Shown here piece by piece: positions 17,468-26,245 of a DNA stretch of 64,000 nt; position 1 is the stretch's first letter; every line of letters starts with the position of its first letter. A model generated the notes under the pieces. It did no database searches. It was given only the letters and a program-made list of their open reading frames with translations, and was not told the DNA's origin. The translations under genes were made by a program, and so were the position numbers. This DNA comes from Peribacillus frigoritolerans (lineage in GTDB: Bacteria > Bacillota > Bacilli > Bacillales > DSM-1321), in contig JAUPFL010000002.1 of assembly GCA_030562215.1 (NCBI GenBank), positions 992,001-1,056,000 of the forward strand, given 5' to 3'.

Positions 17468-17923
17468 ATGGAAATAGAAAACAGAATTGATAGGATAAAA
17501 AAGCAGTTACACTCGTCCAGCTACAAATTAACGCCTCAGCGAGAAGCGACCGTCCGCGTTTTACTGGAGCATGAAGAGGATCATTTAAGCGCAGAAGACG
17601 TTTACCTCCTTGTCAAAGAAAAGTCGCCGGAAATTGGATTGGCAACAGTTTACCGTACGCTAGAGTTGCTGACTGAATTGAAGATAGTAGATAAAATTAA
17701 CTTTGGAGACGGGGTTTCCCGTTATGATTTAAGACAAGAAGGAGCTGCGCATTTCCATCATCATCTTGTTTGTGTGGAATGTGGTGCGGTAGATGAGATC
17801 CAGGAAGACTTACTTGAAGACGTAGAAGACATTGTGGAACGCGACTGGAACTTCAAGATAAAAGACCATAGATTAACCTTTCATGGCATTTGTCATCGAT
17901 GTCATGACAAAGAAGAAAATTAG
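17468..17923 (+). CDS. fur: Ferric uptake regulator Fur
   Basis: 151 aa. Iron-dependent repressor. N-terminal winged HTH (YKLTPQREATVRVLLEHEEDHLSAEDVY, IGLATVYRTLELL). The regulatory metal site is HFHHHLVCVECGAVDEI, with two C-x2-C pairs for structural zinc (CVEC and CHRC). Fur, rather than PerR or Zur, is supported by its place between spoIIM and yqzK/xerD as in B. subtilis. I chose ATG 17468 (gggagg upstream) over 17432, which overlaps the -10. Ends near a terminator at 17940. Confidence 0.92.
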   Translation: MEIENRIDRIKKQLHSSSYKLTPQREATVRVLLEHEEDHLSAEDVYLLVKEKSPEIGLATVYRTLELLTELKIVDKINFGDGVSRYDLRQEGAAHFHHHLVCVECGAVDEIQEDLLEDVEDIVERDWNFKIKDHRLTFHGICHRCHDKEEN

Positions 17924-17939
17924 GGTGAATGAAGTCGGG

Positions 17940-17968
17940 CCTTTTCCATTTAATGGAGAAGGTTTTCT
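17940..17968 (+). terminator. Terminator after fur
   Basis: Stem ccttttccatt / aatggagaagg followed by ttttct, 17 bases past the fur stop. Confidence 0.65.
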
Positions 17969-18088
17969 GCATTTTAAAAGCCTGTTTTCTCAAGTGAGAG
18001 CTGTTTTTGCTTTCTCCTTTCCGAAACATGTATAAAACTTGTCCTGTTGGGCATAGATTGATACAAAGGGCCGAATGGGAGGGAAAGG

Positions 18089-18315
18089 ATGAAAACATCA
18101 TTATCGCTTATTTTGCACACGGCTAAAGTGATGATTCTCTTTGTTAGCTTCACTGTTCTTTTTATATAGGAATGGTATGGTTGAATCAGGAATATCAAAA
18201 TTATCATCGTTATGATGAACCGAAAGGCATGGCTGTAAAAGTATCGAAGGCTGTTGATACGGGTGATGATGCATGGCTTGAACGCCTAATGTTGTTTTAT
18301 TTAAACGGGGAGTAA
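18089..18315 (+). CDS. YqzK-like DUF4227 small membrane protein, frameshifted
   Basis: About 75 aa restored. [25 protein letters not shown] then, after one missing T in the ctttttat run near 18164, [28 protein letters not shown] to LMLFYLNGE. One N-terminal membrane helix plus the conserved NQEYQ-YRYDEPKG segment identify the YqzK/DUF4227 family, function unknown. Its stop overlaps the xerD start (TAATG), so the two are translationally coupled. The Shine-Dalgarno gggaggg precedes ATG 18089. Confidence 0.78.
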
Positions 18316-18320
18316 TGAAT

Positions 18321-19212
18321 ATGGAGAATCAAATTAGGGATTTCATTCATTTTTTAACCATTGAAAAAGGCCTTGCCAATAATACGCTCGTCTCGTATGA
18401 GCGTGACTTAAGATCATATTGGAGCTATCTGAAAGATGTTGAAACCATTGGGGATTGGAATGATTCACGGCGGGTGAACATCCTGCATTTTCTCGTGCAT
18501 TTGAAGGATCAAGGGAAATCATCGAAGACGGTAGCGCGTCATATAGCTTCCATTCGGTCTTTTCATCAATTTCTTCTAAGGGAAAAAGTAACCGATCAAG
18601 ATCCGTCCATACATATAGAAACGCCAAAACCGGAACGAAGCCTTCCAAAGGTATTAAGCATGGAAGAGGTTGAAGCACTATTGGAAGCCCCGAAGAAAAT
18701 GGATGAATACGGATTACGCGATAAGGCAATGCTGGAACTGATGTATGCGACGGGTATGCGTGTCAGTGAGTTGATATCCATGGATGTGAGTGATGTCCAT
18801 GCATCGATGGGTTTTGTCCGTTGTGTAGGGAAAGGAAATAAAGAGAGGATCATTCCGATTGGACAAACTGCATTGAGTGCGATTGAACATTATATGGAAA
18901 GTTCCCGGGGGAAAATGGCCAGTCCCAAGCACAGGACAGATTCACTTTTTTGAATCATCATGGAAATAGGCTGACAAGGCAGGGCTTTTGGAAGATTTTA
19001 AAAAACTTGTAAAATCGGCACAAATTGAAAAAGAAATTACACCGCATACACTCAGACATTCTTTCGCGACACATCTATTGATGAATGGGGCTGATTTACG
19101 TGCCGTCCAAGAAATGCTCGGTCATGCGGATATATCGACAACTCAAATTTATACACATATTACGAACGTACGGATCAAGGATGTCTATTCAAAATTCCAT
19201 CCGCGAGCTTAA
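18321..19212 (+). CDS. xerD: Site-specific tyrosine recombinase XerD, frameshifted
   Basis: About 296 aa restored. Works with XerC/CodV at dif to resolve chromosome dimers. N-terminal SAM-like core-binding domain ([23 protein letters not shown], ~1-85). The catalytic domain shows [10 protein letters not shown] (Arg), GKGNKER (Lys), [12 protein letters not shown] (His-x2-Arg), [14 protein letters not shown] (His and nucleophile Tyr). A surplus base near 18920-18935 breaks the frame between the Lys and His-Arg motifs. Both ATG 18315 and 18321 are possible; the Shine-Dalgarno cgggga spaces better to 18321. Confidence 0.92.
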
Positions 19213-19362
19213 AGGAATAGTAGAATGGTAGAAAGGTTGTGAATTTAACTGCGAGGCAGTTGAAGGAGCAGCCTTTTTTCTTTGTCGATTAGGCTGATAT
19301 AAGTGCTGCTGATGATCTAACGCACATCTTTTGGCACTTTGTTTCATTCCGAAATATATTAT

Positions 19363-19413
19363 TTGTCTCTATCATGGTAATCGTTTACAATGTAGAGAGG
19401 TCAGACTTCTGAC
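19363..19413 (+). promoter_or_regulatory. deoB promoter with catabolite-response element
   Basis: TTGTCT (19363-19368) and TACAAT (19386-19391) are 17 bp apart. Across the -10 lies ggtaatcgtttaca (19376-19389), which fits the cre consensus TGNAANCGNWNNCA with one mismatch, so CcpA could repress the nucleoside operon in glucose. Just downstream is a perfect palindrome gtcaga-ct-tctgac (19400-19413), a possible second operator. All from motif matching. Confidence 0.55.
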
Positions 19414-19509
19414 GTTCTTGCGATTTCATTTAAAAGAAGAGTAACTGAGCAGAATAAGGGTATTATAGAGAGTATAAAAAGTGATTTACTATTTTAGGAG
19501 GAATGACTC

Positions 19510-20711
19510 ATGAAAGGGAATTCAGCATTTAAACGAATATTTGTAATAGTTATGGATTCAGTTGGGATTGGCGAAGCACCTGATGCAGATTTATTCGGCG
19601 ATAAAGGTGCGGATACACTCGGCCATATCGCAGAAAAATGAATGGATTGAACATGCCGACCCTCGCAAAATTGGGTTTAGGCAATATTCGTGAAATCAAG
19701 GGAATTGATAAAGCTCAGCAACCTCTCGCATACTATACGAAAATGAAGGAAGCCTCTACAGGAAAAGATACGATGACTGGACATTGGGAAATCATGGGTT
19801 TGAATATATCGACTCCATTCCGTGTATTTCCAGATGGTTTCCCGGAATTATTAGTCAATGAACTCGAGGCGAAGATGGGTCGGGGAATTATTGGGAACGT
19901 CCCGGCAAGCGGCACGGAAATCATTGAGAGGCTTGGCGAGGAACATATGAAAACGGGTGCGCTGATTGTATATACATCGGCTGATTCCGTATTACAGATT
20001 GCTGCACATGAAGATATCGTCCCGATAGACGAATTATACAAGATTTGTGAAATTGCCCGTGAAGTGACAATGGCTGATGAGTTCAAGGTTGGACGCGTCA
20101 TTGCCAGACCGTTCACAGGTGAACCGGGCAACTTCAAAAGAACGCCTAACCGTCATGATTATGCATTAAAGCCGTTTGACCGGACAGTAATGGATGAATT
20201 GAAAGATTCTGGTTATGATGTGCTTGCAATAGGGAAGATCTCGGATATCTTTGATGGGGAAGGTGTGACTGAATCATTAAGGACCGTATCCAATATGGAT
20301 GGAATGGATAAATTAATCCAAACGGTAGAACAGGATTTCAAAGGGTTAAGTTTCCTTAATCTAGTCGACTTTGATGCTTTATACGGTCACCGCCGCGATC
20401 CAGAGGGATACGGAAAGGCATTGGAAGAATTCGATGCTCGGATGCCGGAAGTCCTTGAAAAACTGAAAGAGGATGATTTATTGATCATCACCGCAGACCA
20501 CGGGAATGATCCGGTCCATGAAGGAACCGATCACACACGTGAATATGTACCATTATTAGTCTATTCCAAACGATTTACAGAAGGTGCCGAACTCCCGATA
20601 AGAGATACTTTTGCTGATATTGGGGCGACGGTCGCTGCTAATTTTGATGTGAAAATGCCTGCCTTCGGAAAAAATATATTGGGCGATCTAAATTTAGGGG
20701 AGAATAAATAA
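19510..20711 (+). CDS. deoB: Phosphopentomutase, frameshifted
   Basis: About 400 aa restored. Interconverts (deoxy)ribose-1-phosphate and -5-phosphate. Alkaline-phosphatase-fold metal site starts [14 protein letters not shown]; the phosphorylated Thr is in [11 protein letters not shown]; the second metal site is [22 protein letters not shown]. One A is missing in gcagaaaaatg near 19637, giving a false stop after HIAEK. ATG 19510 has aggagga 8 nt upstream. First gene of the deoB-pupG-pdp set: nucleoside phosphorolysis yields the sugar phosphates it uses. Confidence 0.94.
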
Positions 20712-21524
20712 ATGTTTAATAAAATAGAGACTGCTGCGTCATTCATAAAAAGTAAAATGGAAGGCTCTCCGGAGATAGGACTGATTCTTGGTTCCGGACT
20801 TGGAGTATTGGCGGATGAAATTGAAAATCCGATAACGATTCCTTACCACGAAATCCCGGAATTCCCGGTATCGACTGTTGAAGGACACGCTGGACAGCTT
20901 GTCATTGGACATTTAAGTGGCAAAAAAGTTGTAGCGATGCAAGGACGTTTCCATTTTTATGAGGGTTATTCCATGGAGAAGGTCACTTTTCCTGTCCGTG
21001 TAATGAAACTTCTTGGTGTTGAGACGTTAATCGTAACGAATGCTGCCGGAAGCGTTAATGAAAGCTATGAACCAGGTGACTTGATGCTCATTACGGATCA
21101 TATTAATTTAATGGGGGCAAACCCATTGATTGGTCCTAATGAAGAGCGTTTTGGCCCTAGATTCCCTGATATGTCGGAAGCTTATAATAAAGACCTTAGG
21201 ACGCAAGCCAAAAAAATAGCGGCTTCACTAGGATTGGATATTAAAGAAGGTGTCTATATCGGAAATACAGGACCGACCTATGAGACACCGGCAGAAGTGA
21301 AAATGGCAAGGATCCTTGGCGGGGATGCAGTTGGTATGTCGACAGTTCCGGAAGTGATCGTAGCAAGGCATAGCGGAATGAAGGTGCTCGGAATCTCATG
21401 CCTTACCAATATGGCCGCAGGCATTCTTGATCAGCCTTTGTCACATGAAGAGGTAATTGAAACGACTGAAAAAGTGAAAAGCAGTTTTCTTGAATTTGTT
21501 AAGCAAATCGTTAAAGACATATAA
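20712..21524 (+). CDS. pupG: Purine-nucleoside phosphorylase
   Basis: 270 aa. Trimeric low-molecular-mass type PNP: phosphate-binding GLILGSGLGVLADE, the GHAGQLVIGHL segment, QGRFHFYEGYSME, catalytic TNAAGSVNESYEPGD, and base/sugar binding GPTYETPAEV and VGMSTVPEVIVA. Splits guanosine and inosine to base and ribose-1-phosphate, which deoB processes. ATG follows the deoB stop directly, with aggggag as Shine-Dalgarno, so they are cotranscribed. Intact. Confidence 0.95.
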   Translation: MFNKIETAASFIKSKMEGSPEIGLILGSGLGVLADEIENPITIPYHEIPEFPVSTVEGHAGQLVIGHLSGKKVVAMQGRFHFYEGYSMEKVTFPVRVMKLLGVETLIVTNAAGSVNESYEPGDLMLITDHINLMGANPLIGPNEERFGPRFPDMSEAYNKDLRTQAKKIAASLGLDIKEGVYIGNTGPTYETPAEVKMARILGGDAVGMSTVPEVIVARHSGMKVLGISCLTNMAAGILDQPLSHEEVIETTEKVKSSFLEFVKQIVKDI

Positions 21525-21589
21525 AACGAACCAAAAAATACAAGTACACCTAAAGAGAAGCGGTGTCTTCAAAAAGCGGGGATTCTAAT

Positions 21590-22894
21590 ATGAGAATGGT
21601 AGATTTAATCGAGAAAAAGCGTGATGGAAAGGCTCTTACTACAGAAGAAATACAGTTCATCATCAAAGGGTTTACCGATGGATCGATTCCGGATTACCAA
21701 ATGAGCGCTTGGTCAATGGCTGTTTATTTCAAAGGCATGAATGAGCAGGAACGTGCTGATCTAACCATGGCAATGGTCGAATCAGGAGATCAAATTGATT
21801 TATCGATGGTTGAAGGAATCAAGGTCGATAAACATTCAACAGGCGGTGTTGGTGATACCACAACTCTAGTGCTTGGGCCATTGGTTGCTGCTGTAGGTGT
21901 TCCAGTGGCAAAGATGTCAGGACGCGGTCTTGGCCATACAGGCGGAACGATCGATAAGTTGGAGTCTGTAAAAGGATTTCATGTCGAAATAGAAAATGAC
22001 GAGTTCATCCGACTTGTAAATAAAAATAAGATAGCTGTCATTGGGCAAAGTGGTAACCTGACTCCGGCCGACAAAAAGTTATATGCATTGCGCGATGTTA
22101 CGGGTACCGTTAACAGTATCGGTTTGATTGCTGGCTCGATCATGAGTAAGAAAATCGCCGCGGGTGCTGATGCAATCGTACTTGATGTTAAAACGGGAGC
22201 GGGCGCTTTCATGAAAACTCTCGAAGATTCCGAAGAGTTGGCGCATGCAATGGTTAGCATTGGTAACAATGTGGGACGAAACACGATGGCTGTCATTTCC
22301 GATATGAGCCAACCGTTGGGTTATGCAATCGGAAATGCTTTAGAAGTGAAGGAAGCCATCGATACGCTTAAAGGAGAGGGACCGGAAGATTTAACGGAAC
22401 TTTCTTTAACACTAGGAAGCCATATGGTATACCTTGCCAAAAAGGCAAGCTCGCTGGAAGAAGCAAGAACCTTGCTGGAAAATGCGATCAAGGATGGTTC
22501 TGCACTTAACTCATTCAAGATTTTCCTGGAGGCGCAGGGAGGCGATGGTTCGGTTGTAGATCAGCCGGAAAAACTACCGCAGGCTTCTCATACATTCGAG
22601 CTGGAAGCGAAAGAGGACGGATATGTATCGGAAATCATCGCTGATGAAGTAGGAACGGCAGCCATGCTATTAGGAGCCGGGCGGGCGACAAAAGAATCAG
22701 AGATTGATTTGGCAGTCGGACTGGTACTTCGTAAAAAAATCGGGGAAACCGTGGCAAAAGGTGAATCACTTGTGACGATTTACAGCAATTTCGAAGATGT
22801 TTCAAAGGTAAAAGAAAAATTGTATGAAAGCATTACGATTTCAAAAGAGAAAGTAGAAAAACCTACATTGATCTATAAAGAGATCATGGAATAA
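21590..22894 (+). CDS. pdp: Pyrimidine-nucleoside phosphorylase
   Basis: 434 aa. Cleaves uridine, deoxyuridine and thymidine. N-terminal helical domain [20 protein letters not shown]; phosphate-binding KHSTGGVGD; family signature [30 protein letters not shown]; and the C-terminal swivelling domain starting at ~340. ATG 21590 follows a gcgggga Shine-Dalgarno. It lies 65 nt after pupG with no terminator between, completing a nucleoside-degradation operon. Ends at a strong terminator. Intact. Confidence 0.94.
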   Translation: MRMVDLIEKKRDGKALTTEEIQFIIKGFTDGSIPDYQMSAWSMAVYFKGMNEQERADLTMAMVESGDQIDLSMVEGIKVDKHSTGGVGDTTTLVLGPLVAAVGVPVAKMSGRGLGHTGGTIDKLESVKGFHVEIENDEFIRLVNKNKIAVIGQSGNLTPADKKLYALRDVTGTVNSIGLIAGSIMSKKIAAGADAIVLDVKTGAGAFMKTLEDSEELAHAMVSIGNNVGRNTMAVISDMSQPLGYAIGNALEVKEAIDTLKGEGPEDLTELSLTLGSHMVYLAKKASSLEEARTLLENAIKDGSALNSFKIFLEAQGGDGSVVDQPEKLPQASHTFELEAKEDGYVSEIIADEVGTAAMLLGAGRATKESEIDLAVGLVLRKKIGETVAKGESLVTIYSNFEDVSKVKEKLYESITISKEKVEKPTLIYKEIME

Positions 22895-22903
22895 ACATTA
22901 TCC

Positions 22904-22935
22904 AAAAAAGGCCGCACTTTTGAGCGGCCTTTTTA
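22904..22935 (+). terminator. Terminator after pdp
   Basis: Stem aaaaaaggccgc / gcggcctttttt nine bases past the stop. Confidence 0.9.
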
Positions 22936-22956
22936 CGTTTATCCCATTGGATTTTT

Positions 22957-22988
22957 AAAAGGGGATGCCCATGCGCATCCCCTTTTAA
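22957..22988. terminator. Second hairpin after pdp
   Basis: Stem aaaaggggatgc / gcatccccttttaa, symmetrical, backing up the first terminator or insulating dacF. Confidence 0.7.
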
Positions 22989-23100
22989 TTTGGTTCACTT
23001 TGTTACCCTATATCCAGTATATGTTCAAAATTCATCTTTATTTGTATAAAAATGGGTTTAATGGAAAAAATAAAAAATATAAAGATTGGAGGGTATGGAG

Positions 23101-24266
23101 ATGAAGCGGATTCTTTCTGTATTTTTAACCGTTTTGGTAGCATTGGGTTTTAACATCCCGCATACAAAAGCAGCTGAAGAAAAAGGAGTCGAATTGGCGG
23201 CAAATGCTAAATCCGCTATTTTGATTGAACGGGATACAGGTACTGTTCTCTATGATAAAAATGCAGACGATCGTCTTTCACCGGCAAGCATGACGAAAAT
23301 CATGACGATGCTGCTGATAATGGAAGCGATCGATAAAGGCGAACTTAGCATGAAGGAGAAAATCAGGACTAGTGAGTATGCAGCGTCGATGGGCGGTTCC
23401 CAGATCTTCCTCGAGCCAGGTGAAGAAATGACCACAGAACAAATGCTTAAGGGGATCTCGATTGGTTCGGCGAATGATGCATCGGTGGCGATGGCTGAAC
23501 GTTTAGCTGGATCGGAAGAAGAGTTTGTCAGGAAAATGAACAAAAAGGTGAAAGACCTCGGGTTGAAAAATACAAAGTTCCAAAACGCAACGGGACTTCC
23601 TGTTAAAGATCATTACAGTTCGGCACATGATATGTCGATCATGGCGAAGGAATTATTGAAATACGATACGATTACAAGGTTCACGGGTACATATGAAGAT
23701 TATCTCCGTGAAAATACCGAAAAGAAATTCTGGCTAGTCAACACAAATAGATTAGTGAAATTTTATCCTGGGGTCGATGGACTGAAGACAGGATTCACCA
23801 ATGAAGCGAAATATTGTTTGACAGCGACTGCTAAAAAAGGGAATATGCGTGTCATTGCCGTCGTTTTCGGAGCCGTTTCTCCAAAGGAACGAAACGCTCA
23901 GGTCACCAAGATGTTAGATTATGCATTTTCACAATACATCACATACCCTATTTATAAACGCGGTGAGGTGTTAGGTGAAGCCAAGGTAAGTAAAGGACAA
24001 AAGAAATCCGTGGTAGGCGTCACAAGTGAACCTATTTCAGTTTTGACAGCCAAAAACGGAACGGCAAAGGATTTTACAAAAAAATCACGCTTGATAAAGA
24101 TTTGGATGCCCCGATTAAAAAAGGTGATGAGATTGGTACGCTTGAATTGAAGAAAAACGGTAAGGTGTATGTCGAATCTCCGATTGTTGCGAAGGAAACT
24201 GTTGATAATGCCAGCTGGTGGCAATTGTATAAACGGGCTTTCGGCATGTTTACCCAGGCGAAATAG
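23101..24266 (+). CDS. dacF: D-alanyl-D-alanine carboxypeptidase DacF, frameshifted near the end
   Basis: About 388 aa restored. Low-molecular-mass penicillin-binding protein that trims the terminal D-Ala of stem peptides during forespore wall synthesis. Signal peptide MKRILSVFLTVLVALGF...KA; active-site SPASMTKIM (SxxK), SIGSANDAS (SxN) and DGLKTGFT (KTG); C-terminal PBP5-type beta domain. One A is missing in the seven-A run near 24082; the other frame restores ITLDKDLDAPIKKGDEIG to FGMFTQAK at 24266. Start ATG 23101 has ggaggg 7 nt upstream. It lies directly before spoIIAA as in B. subtilis. Confidence 0.93.
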
Positions 24267-24272
24267 AATAAA

Positions 24273-24280
24273 TTGTCGCA
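24273..24280 (+). promoter_or_regulatory. Candidate Spo0A box upstream of spoIIA
   Basis: ttgtcgca differs in one base from the common Spo0A-box form TTGTCGAA and lies about 55-60 bases before the sigma-H -35. The B. subtilis spoIIA promoter needs upstream Spo0A boxes, which makes this match worth noting. Short motif, so low certainty. Confidence 0.4.
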
Positions 24281-24332
24281 TTGCCTGTTAATCGTACTAA
24301 TTTAGGCGAAACTCCACTAGTTTTGCTAGTAA

Positions 24333-24360
24333 GGAGGAATCGGCAGGTGAAAAAGAGAAT
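24333..24360 (+). promoter_or_regulatory. Sigma-H promoter of the spoIIA operon
   Basis: ggaggaatc (24333-24341) and agagaat (24354-24360) match the sigma-H consensus RnAGGAwWW and RnnGAAT with a 12-base spacer, 37 bases before spoIIAA. In B. subtilis spoIIA is read by sigma-H with Spo0A~P. Confidence 0.7.
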
Positions 24361-24397
24361 TTGACTCTTTATAAGACAGTGAAGGAGGCTGTATATA

Positions 24398-24748
24398 ATG
24401 AGTCTTACGATTAATATGGAGGCGAAAAACCGCGTATTGTGCATTCGTCTCAAAGGTGATTTAGATCATCATACAGCAGAAAAATTGAAAAATCAGGCAG
24501 AGGCAGCCATTCAAAAGCATAATATCAAGCATATCATCCTTAACATGGAAGAATTGGATTTTATGGACAGTTCAGGGCTCGGAGTTATTTTGGGTCGTTA
24601 TAAGCAGGTAAACAAAAAGCAAGGTGAAATGGTGGTCTGTGCAATTTCTCCAGCAGTAAAGCGATTATTTGAGATGTCAGGGTTGTTTAAAATTGTTAAA
24701 ATGGAACTATCCGAAAAAAACGCTTTGCAAAGACTGGGGGTTGCCTAA
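24398..24748 (+). CDS. spoIIAA: Anti-sigma-F factor antagonist
   Basis: 116 aa STAS-domain protein. The phosphorylated Ser lies in [16 protein letters not shown] (~residue 57). Unphosphorylated SpoIIAA binds SpoIIAB and frees sigma-F in the forespore. ATG 24398 follows a gaaggagg Shine-Dalgarno. First gene of spoIIAA-AB-sigF; its stop is one base from the next ATG. Intact. Confidence 0.96.
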   Translation: MSLTINMEAKNRVLCIRLKGDLDHHTAEKLKNQAEAAIQKHNIKHIILNMEELDFMDSSGLGVILGRYKQVNKKQGEMVVCAISPAVKRLFEMSGLFKIVKMELSEKNALQRLGVA

Positions 24749-24749
24749 T

Positions 24750-25190
24750 ATGAAAAATAAAATGGAAACGAAATTTTCTGCACTTAGCCAAAATGAATCT
24801 TTTGCCAGGGTAACGGTTGCGGCATTCATTGCCCAATTGGACCCGACGATGGATGAATTGACAGAGATCAAGACCGTCGTGTCAGAAGCCGTTACGAATT
24901 CGATTATCCATGGGTATGAGAGTGATCCTGAAGGTTGGGTCTACATTTCAGTGGTCATCGAAGGCGATACTGTGGAATTGACCATCCGGGATGAAGGACT
25001 GGGCATTGAAGACGTCGAGGAGGCTAAACAGCCGTTATTTACGACAAAACCCGAACTTGAACGTTCCGGTATGGGATTCACCATCATGGAAAACTTCATG
25101 GATGAAATCAATATAATTTCCCATAAGGGCGAAGGCACGATCATTCGATTAAAAAAGCACTTAACTACAAGCAGAGCTTTGTGCAATTAA
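24750..25190 (+). CDS. spoIIAB: Anti-sigma-F factor, serine kinase
   Basis: 146 aa GHKL-fold kinase/anti-sigma. N-box [13 protein letters not shown]1-box [10 protein letters not shown] and G2-box [10 protein letters not shown] give the ATP site. It holds sigma-F and phosphorylates SpoIIAA. The gene starts one base after spoIIAA, so translation is coupled. Intact, usual length. Confidence 0.96.
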   Translation: MKNKMETKFSALSQNESFARVTVAAFIAQLDPTMDELTEIKTVVSEAVTNSIIHGYESDPEGWVYISVVIEGDTVELTIRDEGLGIEDVEEAKQPLFTTKPELERSGMGFTIMENFMDEINIISHKGEGTIIRLKKHLTTSRALCN

Positions 25191-25203
25191 GGGAGACTTG
25201 CAT

Positions 25204-25971
25204 ATGGATGTGGAGGTTAAAAACGAGAAGAGCAAGAAAGGCCAGCCCCATTTAAAAGATGAGGAATTGCGGAGTTTAATCCAACGCAGCCAGAGCGGTG
25301 ACCAAGATGCAAGGAATTTGATTGTCAATAGCAATCTGAGGCTTGTATGGTCAGTAGTGCAAAGATTCCTCAATCGAGGTTACGAACCGGATGACCTTTA
25401 TCAAATAGGCTGTATAGGTCTGTTGAAGTCCGTGGATAAATTTGACTTATCGTTTGAAGTGAAATTCTCAACGTATGCTGTGCCTATGATCATTGGTGAA
25501 ATCCAACGTTTTATCCGTGATGACGGAACGGTTAAGGTAAGCCGGTCATTAAAGGAAATGGCGAATAAAATCCGCCGGGCCAAAGAGGAACTTTCAAAGA
25601 CGTATGGCCGTGTTCCGACTGTCAATGAATTGGCGGAACATCTAGAGCTGTCGCCAGAGGAAATCATCATGGCCCAAGAAGCTAGCAGGAGCCCTTCATC
25701 CATCCATGAAACGGTTTATGAAAATGATGGAGATCCGATTACCCTTCTTGACCAGATTGCCGACCATAATGAAACATCCTGGTTCGATCAAATCGCTTTG
25801 AAAGAAGCCATACATGAATTGAATGAACGTGAAAGGCTGATTGTTTTCCTGAGGTATTATAAAGATCAGACGCAATCGGAAGTGGCGGCAAGGCTTGGTA
25901 TTTCCCAAGTTCAGGTGTCAAGGCTGGAAAAGAAGATTCTTCAGCAAATGAAAAACCACATGAATCAGTGA
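25204..25971 (+). CDS. sigF: Forespore RNA polymerase sigma factor sigma-F
   Basis: 255 aa. Region 2 (NSNLRLVWSVVQRFLNRGYEPDDLYQIGCIGLLKSVDKFD, FSTYAVPMIIGEIQRFIRDDG), region 3 (TYGRVPTVNELAEHLELSPEE) and region 4 HTH (QSEVAARLGISQVQVSRLEKKIL). It directs early forespore transcription. ATG 25204 follows gggagac; the TTG at 25198 is less likely. Last gene of the spoIIA operon. Intact. Confidence 0.97.
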   Translation: MDVEVKNEKSKKGQPHLKDEELRSLIQRSQSGDQDARNLIVNSNLRLVWSVVQRFLNRGYEPDDLYQIGCIGLLKSVDKFDLSFEVKFSTYAVPMIIGEIQRFIRDDGTVKVSRSLKEMANKIRRAKEELSKTYGRVPTVNELAEHLELSPEEIIMAQEASRSPSSIHETVYENDGDPITLLDQIADHNETSWFDQIALKEAIHELNERERLIVFLRYYKDQTQSEVAARLGISQVQVSRLEKKILQQMKNHMNQ

Positions 25972-25987
25972 TTCATGTGGTTTTTTT
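25951..25987 (+). terminator. Terminator overlapping the end of sigF
   Basis: Stem aaaaaccacatgaatca / gattcatgtggtttttt. The left arm and loop are inside the sigF coding end. Confidence 0.88.
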
Positions 25988-26068
25988 ATTGCGCTGAAAA
26001 TAAATATTGATTTTAGGAAAAAGTAAAAGTGACTTAAGATGAAAATATGGATGGGGTCGAATTTTTAG

Positions 26069-26127
26069 TTGAATTTAGGAATAAAAACGAATATTATAGT
26101 AAAGGTCGCGTTTCTCATTCGTTTTTT
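26069..26127 (+). promoter_or_regulatory. Purine permease promoter with PurR-box pair
   Basis: TTGAAT (26069-26074) and TATTAT (26092-26097) with a 17-bp spacer form a sigma-A promoter. Two inverted boxes, aaaacgaat with CGAA at 26089-26092 and attcgtttt with TTCG at 26118-26121, are 25 bases apart between cores. That is the spacing of paired PurR boxes in B. subtilis. They overlap the -10 and start region, fitting repression by PurR. Confidence 0.55.
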
Positions 26128-26245
26128 ATCTTTCTTTCAATGAATAATGATCAGGAAAAACGTCGATGCAGTACAATATTAGGACACCTTGTATTTTCGT
26201 GCAAACGGTTGTCGGTGATTCCTTTAGATCTGGAGGTCTAAAAAT

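Noticed and set aside
26047..26241. 64-codon open frame before the permease
   Set aside because: It overlaps the promoter and operator and has no ribosome site.
25990..26245. Purine riboswitch before the permease
   Set aside because: The conserved aptamer loops are absent; paired PurR boxes explain regulation better.
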